A stretch of 64,000 nt of DNA from Streptomyces mashuensis (GTDB lineage Bacteria; Actinomycetota; Actinomycetes; Streptomycetales; Streptomycetaceae): NCBI RefSeq assembly GCF_014654785.1, contig NZ_BNBD01000002.1, positions 372,001-436,000 of the forward strand, given 5' to 3'. Shown here one piece after another: positions 37,948 through 46,411 of this stretch (positions are counted from its first letter, which is position 1; each line of letters opens with the position of its first letter). The position numbers and the translations under genes were made by a program. The notes under the pieces are model-generated. The model worked only from the letters and a program-made list of their open reading frames with translations, did not search any database and was not told the origin of the DNA.

Positions 37948-38913
37948 CGGCAGCAGCGGGCTGCCGTTGCGGTCCAGCCAGGACCGGTAGACGGGGTTGG
38001 CGGCGGCCACGTCCACGTATGCGTCCATGAGGTCGGTGAAGAGCGCGTCCAGGTCGCGCAGCGGTAAGGAGCCCGAGCGGGACGCCAGTGCGAGCTGGCA
38101 GGTGAGGGGGTCCCCGTCGAGGGGGCGTACGACCGTGCCGGGGGCCGGGTCGGCGATGGGCTGGCTGAGGCGGACGGCCTCGCCGGAGGCGACGAGCTCC
38201 GCGGCGGTGGTGTTGTCGCGGACGTGCACCAGCCGGGGGTCGACCCCGGCGGCGGTGAAGGCGGCACGCAGGGCGGTGGCCTCGTCGTCGGCGGTGGGGT
38301 CGACGATCCAGGCGTCGGAGGCGAGGGCGGAGAGGGGGACGAGGGAGCGGGCCGTCGCGGGGTGACCGGCGGCCAGGGCCACGAAGCGGGGCTCGCGGCC
38401 GATGAGGACGCGGCGTTCGACGCCCTCGGGGACGGCCAGGGGGAAGCCCGCCGTCTCGTGGACGAAGGCGACGTCGAGCTGGTTGGTCGCCAGCAGCTGG
38501 AGCAGCGTGTTGGAGGAGACCTCTATGTGGATGGTCGTGTCCGTCTCCGGCAGGCGCCGGTGGATACGCCGCAGCCAGCCCGTCACGGCGTGACTGCCGA
38601 TGCTGCCGATGCGCAGGCGCAGCCCGCCGGCGCCGAGGGCGGCCTCGCGGGCGGCCGAGACGAGGGCGGTCATCTCCGCGATGATCGGTCTGGCGCGGGA
38701 GAGGACGGAGTGGCCGAGGGGCGTGGGGCGGCTGCCGTTCTGGCCTCGGGTGAAGAGGGTGCCACCGAGCGTGGCCTCGATGCGGCGGAGTTGCGTGGTG
38801 AGGGAGGGCTGGGTCATGCCCAGGCGCAGCGCCGCTTTGCGCACGCTGCCGGTGTCCGCGATGGCGCAAAGTGCGCGGAGGTGCCTGACCTCGAGCTCCA
38901 CGAGGGGGAGCAT
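37930..38913 (-). CDS. snpR: LysR family regulator of snapalysin (SnpR/MprR-like)
   Basis: A 327-residue LysR protein. HTH: LEVRHLRALCAIADTGSVRKAALRLGMTQPSLTTQLRRIEATLGGTLFTRGQNG. The effector domain begins ALGAGGLRLRIGSIGSHAVTGWLRRIHRRLPETDTTIHIEVSS. It is divergent from the snapalysin gene, the arrangement in which SnpR/MprR activates snpA. The ATG at 38913 is chosen; the 95 in-frame residues upstream are Pro/Gly/Arg-rich and lie in the promoter region. The gene tail overlaps the convergent membrane-protein gene by 18 bp. Confidence 0.85.
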   Translation of the reverse strand: MLPLVELEVRHLRALCAIADTGSVRKAALRLGMTQPSLTTQLRRIEATLGGTLFTRGQNGSRPTPLGHSVLSRARPIIAEMTALVSAAREAALGAGGLRLRIGSIGSHAVTGWLRRIHRRLPETDTTIHIEVSSNTLLQLLATNQLDVAFVHETAGFPLAVPEGVERRVLIGREPRFVALAAGHPATARSLVPLSALASDAWIVDPTADDEATALRAAFTAAGVDPRLVHVRDNTTAAELVASGEAVRLSQPIADPAPGTVVRPLDGDPLTCQLALASRSGSLPLRDLDALFTDLMDAYVDVAAANPVYRSWLDRNGSPLLPSVGSH

Positions 38914-39054
38914 AACGGCGGCCTCGTCCGTCACACCAGGCACATGTTCGGCCGTCGCCGCGCCGCCGCGTGGCCGTTGCCCACCGGCCCACCGCCTCTG
39001 ACCGGCGGTTCCGGCCCCCGCCCGGGGGCGTAAGGGATCAGCAGGGCACCACTG

Positions 39055-39071
39055 TGGCCCAACGGTGGCCA
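39055..39071. promoter_or_regulatory. Candidate LysR site 1: TGGCC-N7-GGCCA
   Basis: Arms TGGCC (39055-39059) and GGCCA (39067-39071) are exact inverted repeats. The T-to-A span of 17 bases is somewhat longer than the usual T-N11-A LysR box, so assignment is tentative. It lies about 140 bp from the snpR start and 175 bp from the snpA start. Confidence 0.4.
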
Positions 39072-39105
39072 AGAGGTGGCGGAGGATAGGCGATTGGATG
39101 GCGCT

Positions 39106-39120
39106 ATGGCCAACTGGCAT
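39106..39120. promoter_or_regulatory. Candidate LysR site 2: ATGGCCAACTGGCAT
   Basis: A 15-base partial palindrome with ATG/CAT ends and G-x-C inner symmetry, 35 bp after site 1 and 125 bp before the snpA ATG. Two sites spaced along one side of the promoter are usual for LysR recognition and activation sites. Confidence 0.4.
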
Positions 39121-39245
39121 CATCCGCACCATTGATAACTCGTCAGAGACTCTGGGGGAACACAAGTTCGCCCGGCGAGCCCGGGTGGCGCGACCCACCG
39201 CGCGCCGCCGTGAGGGCTCCCGGCACGGAATTCGGAGTCCCCCAC

Positions 39246-39932
39246 ATGAAACCCTCCACCATGGTGCTCTCGGCTGCCCTCGGTCTCGGGCTGGCGGCCA
39301 CGCTCACCGCCGTCCCCGCCTCCGCCGCCACGACGGCGGACGCCAGGGCACCCCACTCGCAGTCCGCGCCGTCGACCGTGGCCAGCCGGGCCGCGTACGC
39401 CGGTTCCGCGACCGAGGAGGCCAACAACAAGGCGTTCTTCGAGGCGGTGATGAAGTCCGCGCAGGCCAAGAAGGCGGCCTCGCCGGGCCTCGCGACCGTC
39501 ACCGTCGTCTACGACGCCAGCCAGGCGCCGAGCTTCGCGACGGAGATAGCCAACAGCGCGCGGATCTGGAACAGCTCCGTGCGCAACGTCCAGCTGCGCT
39601 CCGGCAGCAACGCGGACTTCAGATACTACGAGGGCAACGACTCCCGCGGCTCGTACGCCAGCACCGACGGGCACGGCCGCGGCTACGTCTTCCTCGACTA
39701 CGCGCAGAACGAGCAGTACGACTCCACCCGCGTCACCGCGCACGAGACCGGGCACGTCCTCGGCCTCCCGGACCACTACTCCGGCCCGTGCAGCGAGCTG
39801 ATGTCCGGTGGCGGCCCCGGCCCGTCGTGCACCAACCCGTACCCGAACTCCACCGAGCGCAGCCGGGTCAACCAGCTGTGGGCGAACGGGCTGAAGTCCC
39901 TCGACCGCGACGTCTTCGCCAAGGTGCGCTGA
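39246..39932 (+). CDS. snpA: Snapalysin, secreted M7 zinc metalloprotease
   Basis: A 228-residue preproenzyme. The signal peptide is [27 protein letters not shown]; a propeptide of about 65 residues follows, and the mature domain begins near [26 protein letters not shown]. The zinc site [18 protein letters not shown] gives HExxHxxGxxD, the M7 signature in which Asp is the third ligand. Cysteines in SGPCSEL and PSCTNP probably form the known disulfide. Length matches other snapalysins. It degrades milk proteins and is made at the growth-to-development transition; control by the divergent LysR gene is expected. Followed by a strong bidirectional terminator. Confidence 0.93.
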   Translation: MKPSTMVLSAALGLGLAATLTAVPASAATTADARAPHSQSAPSTVASRAAYAGSATEEANNKAFFEAVMKSAQAKKAASPGLATVTVVYDASQAPSFATEIANSARIWNSSVRNVQLRSGSNADFRYYEGNDSRGSYASTDGHGRGYVFLDYAQNEQYDSTRVTAHETGHVLGLPDHYSGPCSELMSGGGPGPSCTNPYPNSTERSRVNQLWANGLKSLDRDVFAKVR

Positions 39933-39985
39933 GACACACGAGTCGGCTGAAGCACACGGTCTGCTGAACGAACGCGAACGAACGC

Positions 39986-40028
39986 GGCGGCCCGGTTCCC
40001 TTTCCTCCCGGAAGGGAACCGGGCCGCC
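39986..40028. terminator. Strong bidirectional hairpin terminator
   Basis: A perfect 17-bp stem (39986-40002 with 40012-40028) closes a 9-base loop. It sits between the convergent snapalysin and DedA genes, eight bases from the DedA stop. Confidence 0.85.
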
Positions 40029-40035
40029 GTCCCGT

Positions 40036-40677
40036 TCACTGGGCCTGAGCCTCCGCCTCCTGCGGCCGGCGCATGAGGAAGACCGCGAGCGAGCCGGCCG
40101 CGAAGAGCGCCAGCACCGAGACGGCGGTGCTCAGCCAGCTCGCGCCCAGCCACTGGCCGCCGAAGTAGCCGAGGCTCACGCTGTACGCGGCCCAGGCCAG
40201 CCCGGCCAGTGCGGACCACGGCAGGAACTCGGCGACGCGGCGGTGCATCACGCCCGCGCCCAGGCTCACCACCGACCGCCCCGCGGGCGCGAAGCGGGCC
40301 ACGACCACCAGCGGGCCGCCGCCGCGCAGCAGCGCGGTGCCCAGGCGTTCCTGGGCCGCGGTGAGGCGGCGGGACCGGGCGATGGCGCGGTCGAAGCGGT
40401 CACCGCCGCGCCAGGCGAGGCGGTAGGCCACCATGTCGCCGAGCACCGAGGCGGTCGCGGCGCACATCACGAGGCCGAGCATGTCGGAGAAGCCCGCGTG
40501 CCCCCGGACGGCCGCCCCGCCCACCGCACCGGCGGCGGAGCCCGCGGCGGCGGTGGCCGCGGCGATCACCAGCACTCCGCTGGGCAGGACGGGCAGGAAG
40601 ACGTCCAGGAGTACGGACAGACCGACGATCACGTATATCCACGGCGTTTCGGCCAACGCCCCCAACAGCTCCAGCAC
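40036..40677 (-). CDS. DedA family (VTT domain) membrane protein
   Basis: A 213-residue membrane protein: WIYVIVGLSVLLDVFLPVLPSGVLVIAAATAA, a conserved F/W-x-P/G-rich re-entrant region, then GDMVAYRLAWRGG, the cytoplasmic loop GGGPLVVVARFAPAGRSVVSLGAGVMHRRVAEFLPWSALAGLAWAAYS and a final helix. The RFAPAGR motif is typical of DedA, proposed to be a lipid scramblase or undecaprenyl-phosphate flippase. GTG start. No operon partner. Confidence 0.88.
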   Translation of the reverse strand: MLELLGALAETPWIYVIVGLSVLLDVFLPVLPSGVLVIAAATAAAGSAAGAVGGAAVRGHAGFSDMLGLVMCAATASVLGDMVAYRLAWRGGDRFDRAIARSRRLTAAQERLGTALLRGGGPLVVVARFAPAGRSVVSLGAGVMHRRVAEFLPWSALAGLAWAAYSVSLGYFGGQWLGASWLSTAVSVLALFAAGSLAVFLMRRPQEAEAQAQ

Positions 40678-40826
40678 GTCCTGTTCTCCCGGTCCGTTCC
40701 CCCGCCGCGACGTCGCAGGGAGCGGCAGGGGCGGCCTTCACAACCGTACAGCGTACGCCTGAGACTGCTGGGGAAGGAGCGCAGGGTGCGCAATGTTGTT
40801 CGCATCACGCCCGTGACGGGCGTTAC

Positions 40827-41261
40827 TCAGTCGCGCTTAGCGCGCGCGAAGAGGCGGTCGAGCGCCAGCGGGCCGGGGCCGGTGAAGACGAGCAGCAGGA
40901 AGGCCCAGGCGTACAGGGCGGAGGGCTCGCCACCGTTCTGTATCGGCCACAGCGCCATGCTCTGGTGGACGTCGAAGTAGGCGTAGGCCATGGAGCCGGA
41001 GGCGATGAACGCCGCACTGCGCGTGCCCACCCCGAGCAGGACGAGCACACCGCCGACGAGCTGGATCACCGCGGCGTACCAGCCCGGCCAGGTGCCCGCG
41101 GAGATCGTGCCGCCGTGCGTGCCGGCCGCGCCGCCGAGGACGCCGAAGAGCGAGGCGGCGCCGTGGCAGGCGAAGAGCAGGCCGATCACGATGCGGAACA
41201 GGGACAGGACGTACGGCCGGGCGGCGTCCAGGCGCGCGCTCAGGGAAGGCGTGGGCGGCAT
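40827..41261 (-). CDS. DoxX family membrane protein
   Basis: A 144-residue four-helix protein: RPYVLSLFRIVIGLLFACHGAASLFGVLGG, WPGWYAAVIQLVGGVLVLLGVGTRSAAFIASGSMAYAYF and YAWAFLLLVFTGPGPLALDRLF. The RxxxGxxFxxHG motif is the DoxX signature. The ATG has GAGGAGTTTCCCC upstream. An iron box at 41303-41321 overlaps its probable promoter, with TTGCAA (-35) and TAACCT (-10) 18 bases apart on the minus strand, so expression should rise under iron limitation. Confidence 0.88.
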   Translation of the reverse strand: MPPTPSLSARLDAARPYVLSLFRIVIGLLFACHGAASLFGVLGGAAGTHGGTISAGTWPGWYAAVIQLVGGVLVLLGVGTRSAAFIASGSMAYAYFDVHQSMALWPIQNGGEPSALYAWAFLLLVFTGPGPLALDRLFARAKRD

Positions 41262-41302
41262 GGGGAAACTCCTCGTACTGGGGACGGCAAACGACGAGGG
41301 GG

Positions 41303-41321
41303 ACAGGTTAGGCGTACCTAA
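41303..41321. promoter_or_regulatory. DmdR/IdeR-type iron box before the DoxX gene
   Basis: ACAGGTTAGGCGTACCTAA matches the actinomycete iron box TTAGGTTAGGCTAACCTAA at 15 of 19 positions, with TTAGG and CCTAA arms intact. It covers the -10 region (TAACCT, 41310-41305) of the DoxX promoter, the usual repressor position. Confidence 0.72.
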
Positions 41322-41326
41322 TCAGT

Positions 41327-41336
41327 AGTTGCAACT
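41327..41336. promoter_or_regulatory. Perfect 10-bp palindrome AGTTGCAACT at the DoxX -35
   Basis: AGTTGCAACT is its own reverse complement and contains the probable TTGCAA -35 of the DoxX promoter. It abuts the iron box, so a second regulator may bind here; the factor is unknown. Confidence 0.4.
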
Positions 41337-41369
41337 TCAAGTTCTTTGGTTCATGAAGCCGCAACATTC

Positions 41370-41402
41370 CCGGCCGGCCCCAGCGAAGCCGGGGCCGGCC
41401 GG
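41370..41402. terminator. Hairpin terminator of the HNH nuclease gene
   Basis: A perfect 12-bp stem (41370-41381 with 41391-41402), loop of nine bases, 20 bp after the nuclease stop on the minus strand. Confidence 0.75.
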
Positions 41403-41422
41403 CTGCCGTCCGCGTGCGGCTC

Positions 41423-42118
41423 TCAGCAGCCGTTGAGGATGCCCGTCAGAGCGGCCTTTTCGGCGGAGTCGACGGTCAGCTTGTAGTCGTACTTCACCGA
41501 GACCCACATCTGCGCGTACGTACAGCGGTACGACTTCAGCGGCGGCAGCCACTGCGCGGGGTCCTTGTCGCCCTTTTCCTGGTTGACCCGGTCGGTGACG
41601 GCGATCAGCTGCGGACGCTTGAGGTCGTTGGCGAACGCCTGGCGCTGCGCCGTGGTCCACGAGCTGGCGCCCGAGCGCCACGCCTGGGCCAACGGGACGA
41701 TGTGGTCGATGTCGATGTCCTGGGCGTCGGTCCAGGTGGCACCGTCGTACGGGGAGTACCAGGTGCCCGAGACGGCGGCGCAGCGGTCGTCCTGCTCGAC
41801 GTTCTCGCCGTCGCGCTTGAGCACGACCTCACGGGTGTTGCACTGCCCGTACTGGGTCGACCAGTGCGGGAACTTGGCGCGGCTGTAGCCGTCCATCGAG
41901 CCCTCGGGCTGCACGGTCAGCTTCGCCAGCTCGGCGCGGGCGGTGGCGGCGTCCGGCGGGGTGGGCGGCGCGGCCTGGGCGGCGGGGCCGTCGAGCACCA
42001 GCACGCCGGTCAGGGCCGCGAGCGAGGCGGCGGCGACGGCGGTGCGGCGCGCACCGGTGAGGACGCTACGACGCGCGTAGACGCCGGGCGTGGCGGAGGA
42101 GGCGCGCAGTCCGGGCAT
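41423..42118 (-). CDS. Secreted HNH endonuclease family protein
   Basis: A 231-residue nuclease with an N-terminal signal (RRTAVAAASLAALTGVLVL, Arg-Arg-containing, ending AAQA). The nuclease core reads DIDIDHIVPLAQAWRSGASSW, where Asp-His is the metal and general-base pair, then AFANDLKRPQLIAV with the Asn of the HNH fold. Cysteines in GQCNTRE, DRCAAV, YRCTYA and NGC suggest two disulfides. The ATG is chosen with AAGGGAG upstream. It is common in Streptomyces as a secreted, nutrient-scavenging nuclease. Not in an operon. Confidence 0.87.
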   Translation of the reverse strand: MPGLRASSATPGVYARRSVLTGARRTAVAAASLAALTGVLVLDGPAAQAAPPTPPDAATARAELAKLTVQPEGSMDGYSRAKFPHWSTQYGQCNTREVVLKRDGENVEQDDRCAAVSGTWYSPYDGATWTDAQDIDIDHIVPLAQAWRSGASSWTTAQRQAFANDLKRPQLIAVTDRVNQEKGDKDPAQWLPPLKSYRCTYAQMWVSVKYDYKLTVDSAEKAALTGILNGC

Positions 42119-42386
42119 GGGAACTCCCTTGAGGGTGAGGGAAGGACGGGAACGACCGCGTGAGCGAGGAAGAGCAGAAGAGAGCAAGAAAGGCGAAACG
42201 CGGTCAGGATCGCGACGACGGATGTCCGGGGGGTGGTCGTCAGGTGACAGGATGGCGACGCGGCCATGTCAAGGCAAGGGTTCGCGGACGTGAAATGCGC
42301 CGGGTAGCGGAGGCCATCCCTCCTGTTGGGCGCGGGAACTGACGCCGCGCCAGCTCAGCCGCCCCGCCGGGCCGTAGGGTGGCCGC

Positions 42387-43181
42387 GTGCTCGCCGCCGA
42401 CGCCCTGCTGCCCGCGAACACCACCCTGGGCGTGGTCCTCGCCCTCCTGCTCGCGCTCGCCGTGACCGTCGCCGCCGTGGCCCGCCTGGCGGACGTACGG
42501 GAGCGCGGCTACGCCCGCGCGATCGCCTTCGCCGGGCTGCGCGCGGCGGTACAGCTGGCCGTCGTCTCCCTCCTGATCGGGTGGGTGGTCCGGGCCGTCC
42601 CGGCGCTGCTGTGCTTCCTCCTCGTGATGTTCGCCGTGGCCGTCCGCACGGCCGGCCGGCGCGTGACGGACAACCGCACGTGGTGGTGGGCGGCCGCGCC
42701 GGTCGCGGCGGGGGTGCTGCCGGTGGTGGCCGCACTGCTGCTGACGGGGCTGGTGCCGCTCAAGGGCGTCGCCCTGATCCCGGTGACCGGCATCCTCATC
42801 GGCGGCGCGCTCACGGCCACCGTGCTCGCCGGGCGGCGCGCCCTGGACGAGCTGCGCACCCGGCACGGCGAGGTCGACGCGGCGCTGGCGCTGGGCCTGC
42901 TGCCCCGCGACGCCCGGCTGGAGATCGCCCGGCCGGCCGCCGCCGACGCCCTGCTGCCCGGCCTGGACCAGACGCGGACTGTGGGACTCGTCACACTCCC
43001 GGGCGCCTTCGTGGGCATGCTGCTGGGTGGCGCGTCCCCGGTGCAGGCGGGCGTGGTGCAGCTGTTCGTGCTGGTCGCGCTGATGGCGGTGCAGGCGGTC
43101 GCCGTGGCGGTGGTGCTGGAGCTCGTGGCGCGCGGTCTGCTGCACCGGTCCCGTACCCTGGGGGGAGCAGAAGGGGAGTAG
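42387..43181 (+). CDS. FetB-like ABC transporter permease (UPF0014)
   Basis: A 264-residue membrane protein of the FetB/UPF0014 family: VVLALLLALAVTVAAVARLADVRERGYARAIAFAGLRAAVQLAVVSLLIGWV, then ALIPVTGILIGGALTATVLAGRRALDELRTRHGEVDAALALGL, and TVGLVTLPGAFVGMLLGGASPVQAGVVQLFVLVALM, the conserved P-G-x-x-x-G-M-L-L-G-G core. In enteric bacteria FetAB exports iron; the ATPase partner FetA is not visible within the window. GTG start 6 bases after a GGTGGCC. No operon partner. Confidence 0.87.
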   Translation: MLAADALLPANTTLGVVLALLLALAVTVAAVARLADVRERGYARAIAFAGLRAAVQLAVVSLLIGWVVRAVPALLCFLLVMFAVAVRTAGRRVTDNRTWWWAAAPVAAGVLPVVAALLLTGLVPLKGVALIPVTGILIGGALTATVLAGRRALDELRTRHGEVDAALALGLLPRDARLEIARPAAADALLPGLDQTRTVGLVTLPGAFVGMLLGGASPVQAGVVQLFVLVALMAVQAVAVAVVLELVARGLLHRSRTLGGAEGE

Positions 43182-43377
43182 CTCTTCGCCGGACCGTCGA
43201 CATACTGCTGAGCACGCTCAGCCGGCGCCCGGAGGCCGTACGGAGACCGCGTCAGGCGGCCCGGCCGGCCAGCGAGACCTTCGGCCGCAGTGTCCACGAC
43301 GCTGCCGTGCCGAAGCGACCCCGCATTCCGCTGGTCCCGTCGGTGCGGTGGCCCCACCGACAGAGGAATCCGTCCCT

Positions 43378-43956
43378 GTGTTCAGCATCACCGTCGCCGC
43401 GCTCGTCTTCGGCGTGATCTTCCTGGCCGAGCTGCCCGACAAGACCGCCCTGGCCGGCCTCATGCTCGGCACGCGCTACCGCGCCTCCTACGTCTTCGCC
43501 GGCGTCGCCGCGGCCTTCGCCGTCCACGTCGCCCTGGCCATCGCCGCGGGCAGCGTCCTGACGCTGCTGCCCCACCGCCTGGTGCAGGCCGTCGTCGGCG
43601 TGCTCTTCCTGGCCGGCGCGGCCATGCTGCTGTGGAAGAAGGACGACGACGAGGACGAGGCGCCCCGCCCGGCCGACCAGTCGTTCTGGAAGGTCTCGGG
43701 CGCGGGCTTCATGCTGATCCTCGTCGCCGAGTTCGGCGACCTCACGCAGATCATGACGGCCAACCTCGCCGCCCGCTACGACGACCCGCTCTCCGTCGGC
43801 CTCGGCGCGGTGGCAGCCCTGTGGGCGGTGGCCGGCCTCGGCATCGTGGGCGGCCGCACGCTCCTTCGCGTCGTCCCCCTGAAGCTGATCACCAAGGTGG
43901 CGGCCCTGGTGATGCTGGCGCTGGCCGGGTTCAGCCTCTACGAGGCGGTGTCCTGA
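43378..43956 (+). CDS. GDT1/TMEM165 family cation transporter
   Basis: A 192-residue protein with the two characteristic acidic motifs: VIFLAELPDKTALAGLML and LILVAEFGDLTQIMTANLA (E-x-G/P-D-K/L-T), each at the start of a helix in an inverted repeat. An acidic loop (KKDDDEDEAPRP) separates the halves. Members export Mn2+ or move Ca2+/H+. The GTG at 43378 is chosen with AGAGGAA upstream; an extra ten residues are possible from 43348. No riboswitch was seen upstream. Confidence 0.87.
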   Translation: MFSITVAALVFGVIFLAELPDKTALAGLMLGTRYRASYVFAGVAAAFAVHVALAIAAGSVLTLLPHRLVQAVVGVLFLAGAAMLLWKKDDDEDEAPRPADQSFWKVSGAGFMLILVAEFGDLTQIMTANLAARYDDPLSVGLGAVAALWAVAGLGIVGGRTLLRVVPLKLITKVAALVMLALAGFSLYEAVS

Positions 43957-44011
43957 ACCACCCCGCCCGGCCCCGCCGCCCCCTGCCCCGGCCCCGGCAC
44001 CGGCCCCGCCT

Positions 44012-44953
44012 TCAGCCGCCCGCGTGCCCCGTCCGCTGCGGCAGGAACTGCGGTCCCTGGAGCGGCAGGCTGAAGCCCGGGTCCGGCAGCGGGGGCTGCT
44101 GCTGCGGATAGCCGTACGACGGCTGCGGCGAGTGCGGTGACGTGTGCTGCTGCGGGTACCCGTACGCGGGCCGGCCCGCCGGCGGCGGCGGCGCGTAGTG
44201 CGGGTAACCGTAGGCCGGCTGTGCCGGGACGACCGGCGGCACGCTGGGCGGCGGCGGGTAGCCGGCCGGCGCGCTCACGGGCGGGCTGGCCGGCCCGGAC
44301 ATCTCGTCCGCGGCACGGCCGGCGGCCCCGGCCGGCGGAACCGTCCCGTCCGCGTCCCGGGCCCCCTCCGCACCCTCGTCGGCGTCGCCCTCGCCGCCGT
44401 CCTCCTCCACCGTGATGCCGAACTCCGTGGCGAGGCCCAGCAGCCCCGAGGCGTAGCCCTGTCCCAGCGCGCGGAACTTCCAGCCGTCCCCGCGCCGGTA
44501 GAGCTCGCCGCACAGCATCGCGGTCTCGTCGCCCGTTTCCGGCCGCACGTCGAACCGGGCGATGGGCACGCTGTCCGCCGCGCCCACCTCGTCCCGGGCG
44601 TCGTACACCAGCAGGCACAGGTCCTTGACCTGGCCGAACGCGCCGCCGTCGGCGGAGGCCGCCAGCACCACACGGGCCACCGCCGCCTCCAGCGCGGTGA
44701 GGTCCGCCTCCAGGGAGTCCGTGGCCCCCTCCACCAGCCGCTTCTTGCGCAGGTGCCGGACCAGGCCGGAGGGGTGGCGGGGCTGGTTGTAGAAGACGAA
44801 GTCCTCGTCCGAGCGCACGCGGCCGTCGTCGCCCAGCAGGAGGGCGGAGGCGTCCACGTCCGGGACGCCCGGGCCGGGGGTCCAGCGCAGGACGGCCCGC
44901 ACGGCGGGGGCCTCGAGCGGGATGTTCGACCCCTTCAGCATCGCGTGCGTCAT
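44012..44953 (-). CDS. TerD family protein with Pro/Tyr-rich C-terminal extension
   Basis: A 313-residue protein. Residues 1-185 form a TerD beta-sandwich: [92 protein letters not shown]. These acidic loops are the Ca2+ sites of TerD. After an acidic spacer (EEDGGEGDADEGAEGARDADG), the tail repeats YGYP-type units (PAYGYPHYAPPP, PAYGYPQQ, PSYGYPQQQ), a flexible tail perhaps binding partners. ATG at 44953; MLKGSN four codons later is an alternative. Divergent from the lyase gene of the ter-type metabolite operon. Confidence 0.85.
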   Translation of the reverse strand: MTHAMLKGSNIPLEAPAVRAVLRWTPGPGVPDVDASALLLGDDGRVRSDEDFVFYNQPRHPSGLVRHLRKKRLVEGATDSLEADLTALEAAVARVVLAASADGGAFGQVKDLCLLVYDARDEVGAADSVPIARFDVRPETGDETAMLCGELYRRGDGWKFRALGQGYASGLLGLATEFGITVEEDGGEGDADEGAEGARDADGTVPPAGAAGRAADEMSGPASPPVSAPAGYPPPPSVPPVVPAQPAYGYPHYAPPPPAGRPAYGYPQQHTSPHSPQPSYGYPQQQPPLPDPGFSLPLQGPQFLPQRTGHAGG

Positions 44954-45229
44954 GTCCGCAATCCTGCCCTCCCCCGTGGCCGGGGAACAACGCAGGGGGG
45001 TTCCCCGGGCCGCGACCGTGCGACCCTTCGGCCGCCCGCACCTTTACCCGAACAATCTGTGCAGGTCATGGGTTTTTCATCTCCTTGGGGAACTCTTGAC
45101 CCACCCCCGGACGTACGATAGGCGGCCACCTCCCGCCGGTACGGCCGGAAACCGACCTGGACTCCACCTCGGAACCGGCGCCGGCAGCGACCGGAGGGGA
45201 GTGTTCAGGCCGCGGGACTGGGGAGAGCT

Positions 45230-46411
45230 ATGAGGCATTTCGGACACCTTCCGCCGGCGGTGCGGCGCAGGCTGTTCCACCGCGAGCCGGGCGAGTTCCA
45301 CGCCGGCTCCCCCGCCCGTACGCTCTCCGTCGCCCTCGGCGCCACCCTCTACTGCCCCGCCACGCGCCCCGCCCTCGCCCGGGACGTCGTCAAGCAGGCC
45401 CGGCGCGGCGTGGTCTCCATGGTGCTGTGCCTGGAGGACTCCATCGCCGACGCGGAGGTGCCCGCCGCCGAGGACAACCTGGTGCGCCAGCTGACGGAGC
45501 TCGCCACGGACGGCGCGGCACCGGCGCTGCCGCTGCTCTTCGTCCGGGTCCGCGAGCCCGGCCAGATCCCCCGGCTCACCGCCCGCCTCGGCCCCGCCGC
45601 CCGTCTGCTCTCCGGCTTCGTCCTGCCCAAGTTCACCGAGGACCGCGGCCTGCCGTTCCTGGAGGCGCTGGCCGCCGCCGAAGCCGAGCACGGGCAGCGG
45701 CTGTTCGCCATGCCCGTCCTGGAGTCCCCCGAGCTGCTCCACCTGGAGACGCGCACCGACACCCTGACGGGCATAGCGCGCGCCGTCGAGAAGTACCGCG
45801 ACCGCGTCCTCGCCCTGCGCCTGGGCGTCACCGACTTCTGCTCGGCCTACGGCCTGCGCCGCGCGCCCGACATGACCGCGTACGACGTCCATCTCGTCGC
45901 CTCCGTCATCGGCGACGTCGTCAACGTGCTGGGGCGCGCCGACGGCAGCGGCTTCACCGTCACCGGCCCGGTCTGGGAGTACTTCCCGCAGCCGGAGCGC
46001 ATGTTCAAGCCACAGCTGCGCCGCAGCCCCTTCGCCGGCCCGGCCGAGGCCCTGCGCACCGCGCTGATCGAGCACGACATGGACGGCCTGCTGCGCGAGA
46101 TCCAGCTCGACCGGGCCAACGGCCTCCAGGGCAAGACCTGCATCCATCCCACCCATGTGGCCCCCGTCCACGCCCTGTCCGTCGTCAGCCACGAGGAGTT
46201 CAGCGACGCCGAGGACATCCTGCGGCCGGAGAGCGGCGGGGGCGGCGTGCTGCGCTCCGCGTACACCAACAAGATGAACGAGGTGAAGCCGCACCGCGCA
46301 TGGGCCGAGCGCACCATGCTCCGCGCCGAGGTGTTCGGCGTCGCGCGCGAGGACGTGAGCTTCGTCGAGCTGCTGGCGGCGGGGCTGCGGGACGGGGAAG
46401 CGGACGCATGA
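45230..46411 (+). CDS. HpcH/HpaI aldolase / citrate-lyase-like protein of the ter operon
   Basis: A 393-residue protein of the HpcH/CitE TIM-barrel group: LYCPATRPALARDVVKQARRGVVSMVLCLEDSIADAEV (metal-binding Glu/Asp), LLFVRVREPGQIPRL, GFVLPKFTEDRGLPFLEAL, MPVLESPELLHLETRTD, ALRLGVTDFCSAYGLRR and GKTCIHPTHVAPVH, which follows the CitE C-terminal arrangement. It forms part of the metabolite module predicted in ter systems and would act on a C-C bond of a CoA or keto-acid substrate. Its TGA overlaps the ATG of the phosphoribosyltransferase, and a TerD-like gene diverges upstream. Confidence 0.85.
   Translation: MRHFGHLPPAVRRRLFHREPGEFHAGSPARTLSVALGATLYCPATRPALARDVVKQARRGVVSMVLCLEDSIADAEVPAAEDNLVRQLTELATDGAAPALPLLFVRVREPGQIPRLTARLGPAARLLSGFVLPKFTEDRGLPFLEALAAAEAEHGQRLFAMPVLESPELLHLETRTDTLTGIARAVEKYRDRVLALRLGVTDFCSAYGLRRAPDMTAYDVHLVASVIGDVVNVLGRADGSGFTVTGPVWEYFPQPERMFKPQLRRSPFAGPAEALRTALIEHDMDGLLREIQLDRANGLQGKTCIHPTHVAPVHALSVVSHEEFSDAEDILRPESGGGGVLRSAYTNKMNEVKPHRAWAERTMLRAEVFGVAREDVSFVELLAAGLRDGEADA

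Larger units (their letters stand above)
38914..39245. other. 332-bp divergent regulatory region between snpR and snpA
   Basis: No gene is seen. The region holds inverted repeats at 39055-39071 and 39106-39120 (listed separately) and an AT-richer patch, CATTGATAACTCG, that may carry the snpA promoter. Both genes would be controlled from here, as in other Streptomyces snpA loci. Confidence 0.6.

Noticed and set aside
45091..45120. TTGACC/TACGAT promoter before the lyase gene
   Set aside because: The spacing is only 12 bp, too short for a sigma-70-type promoter.
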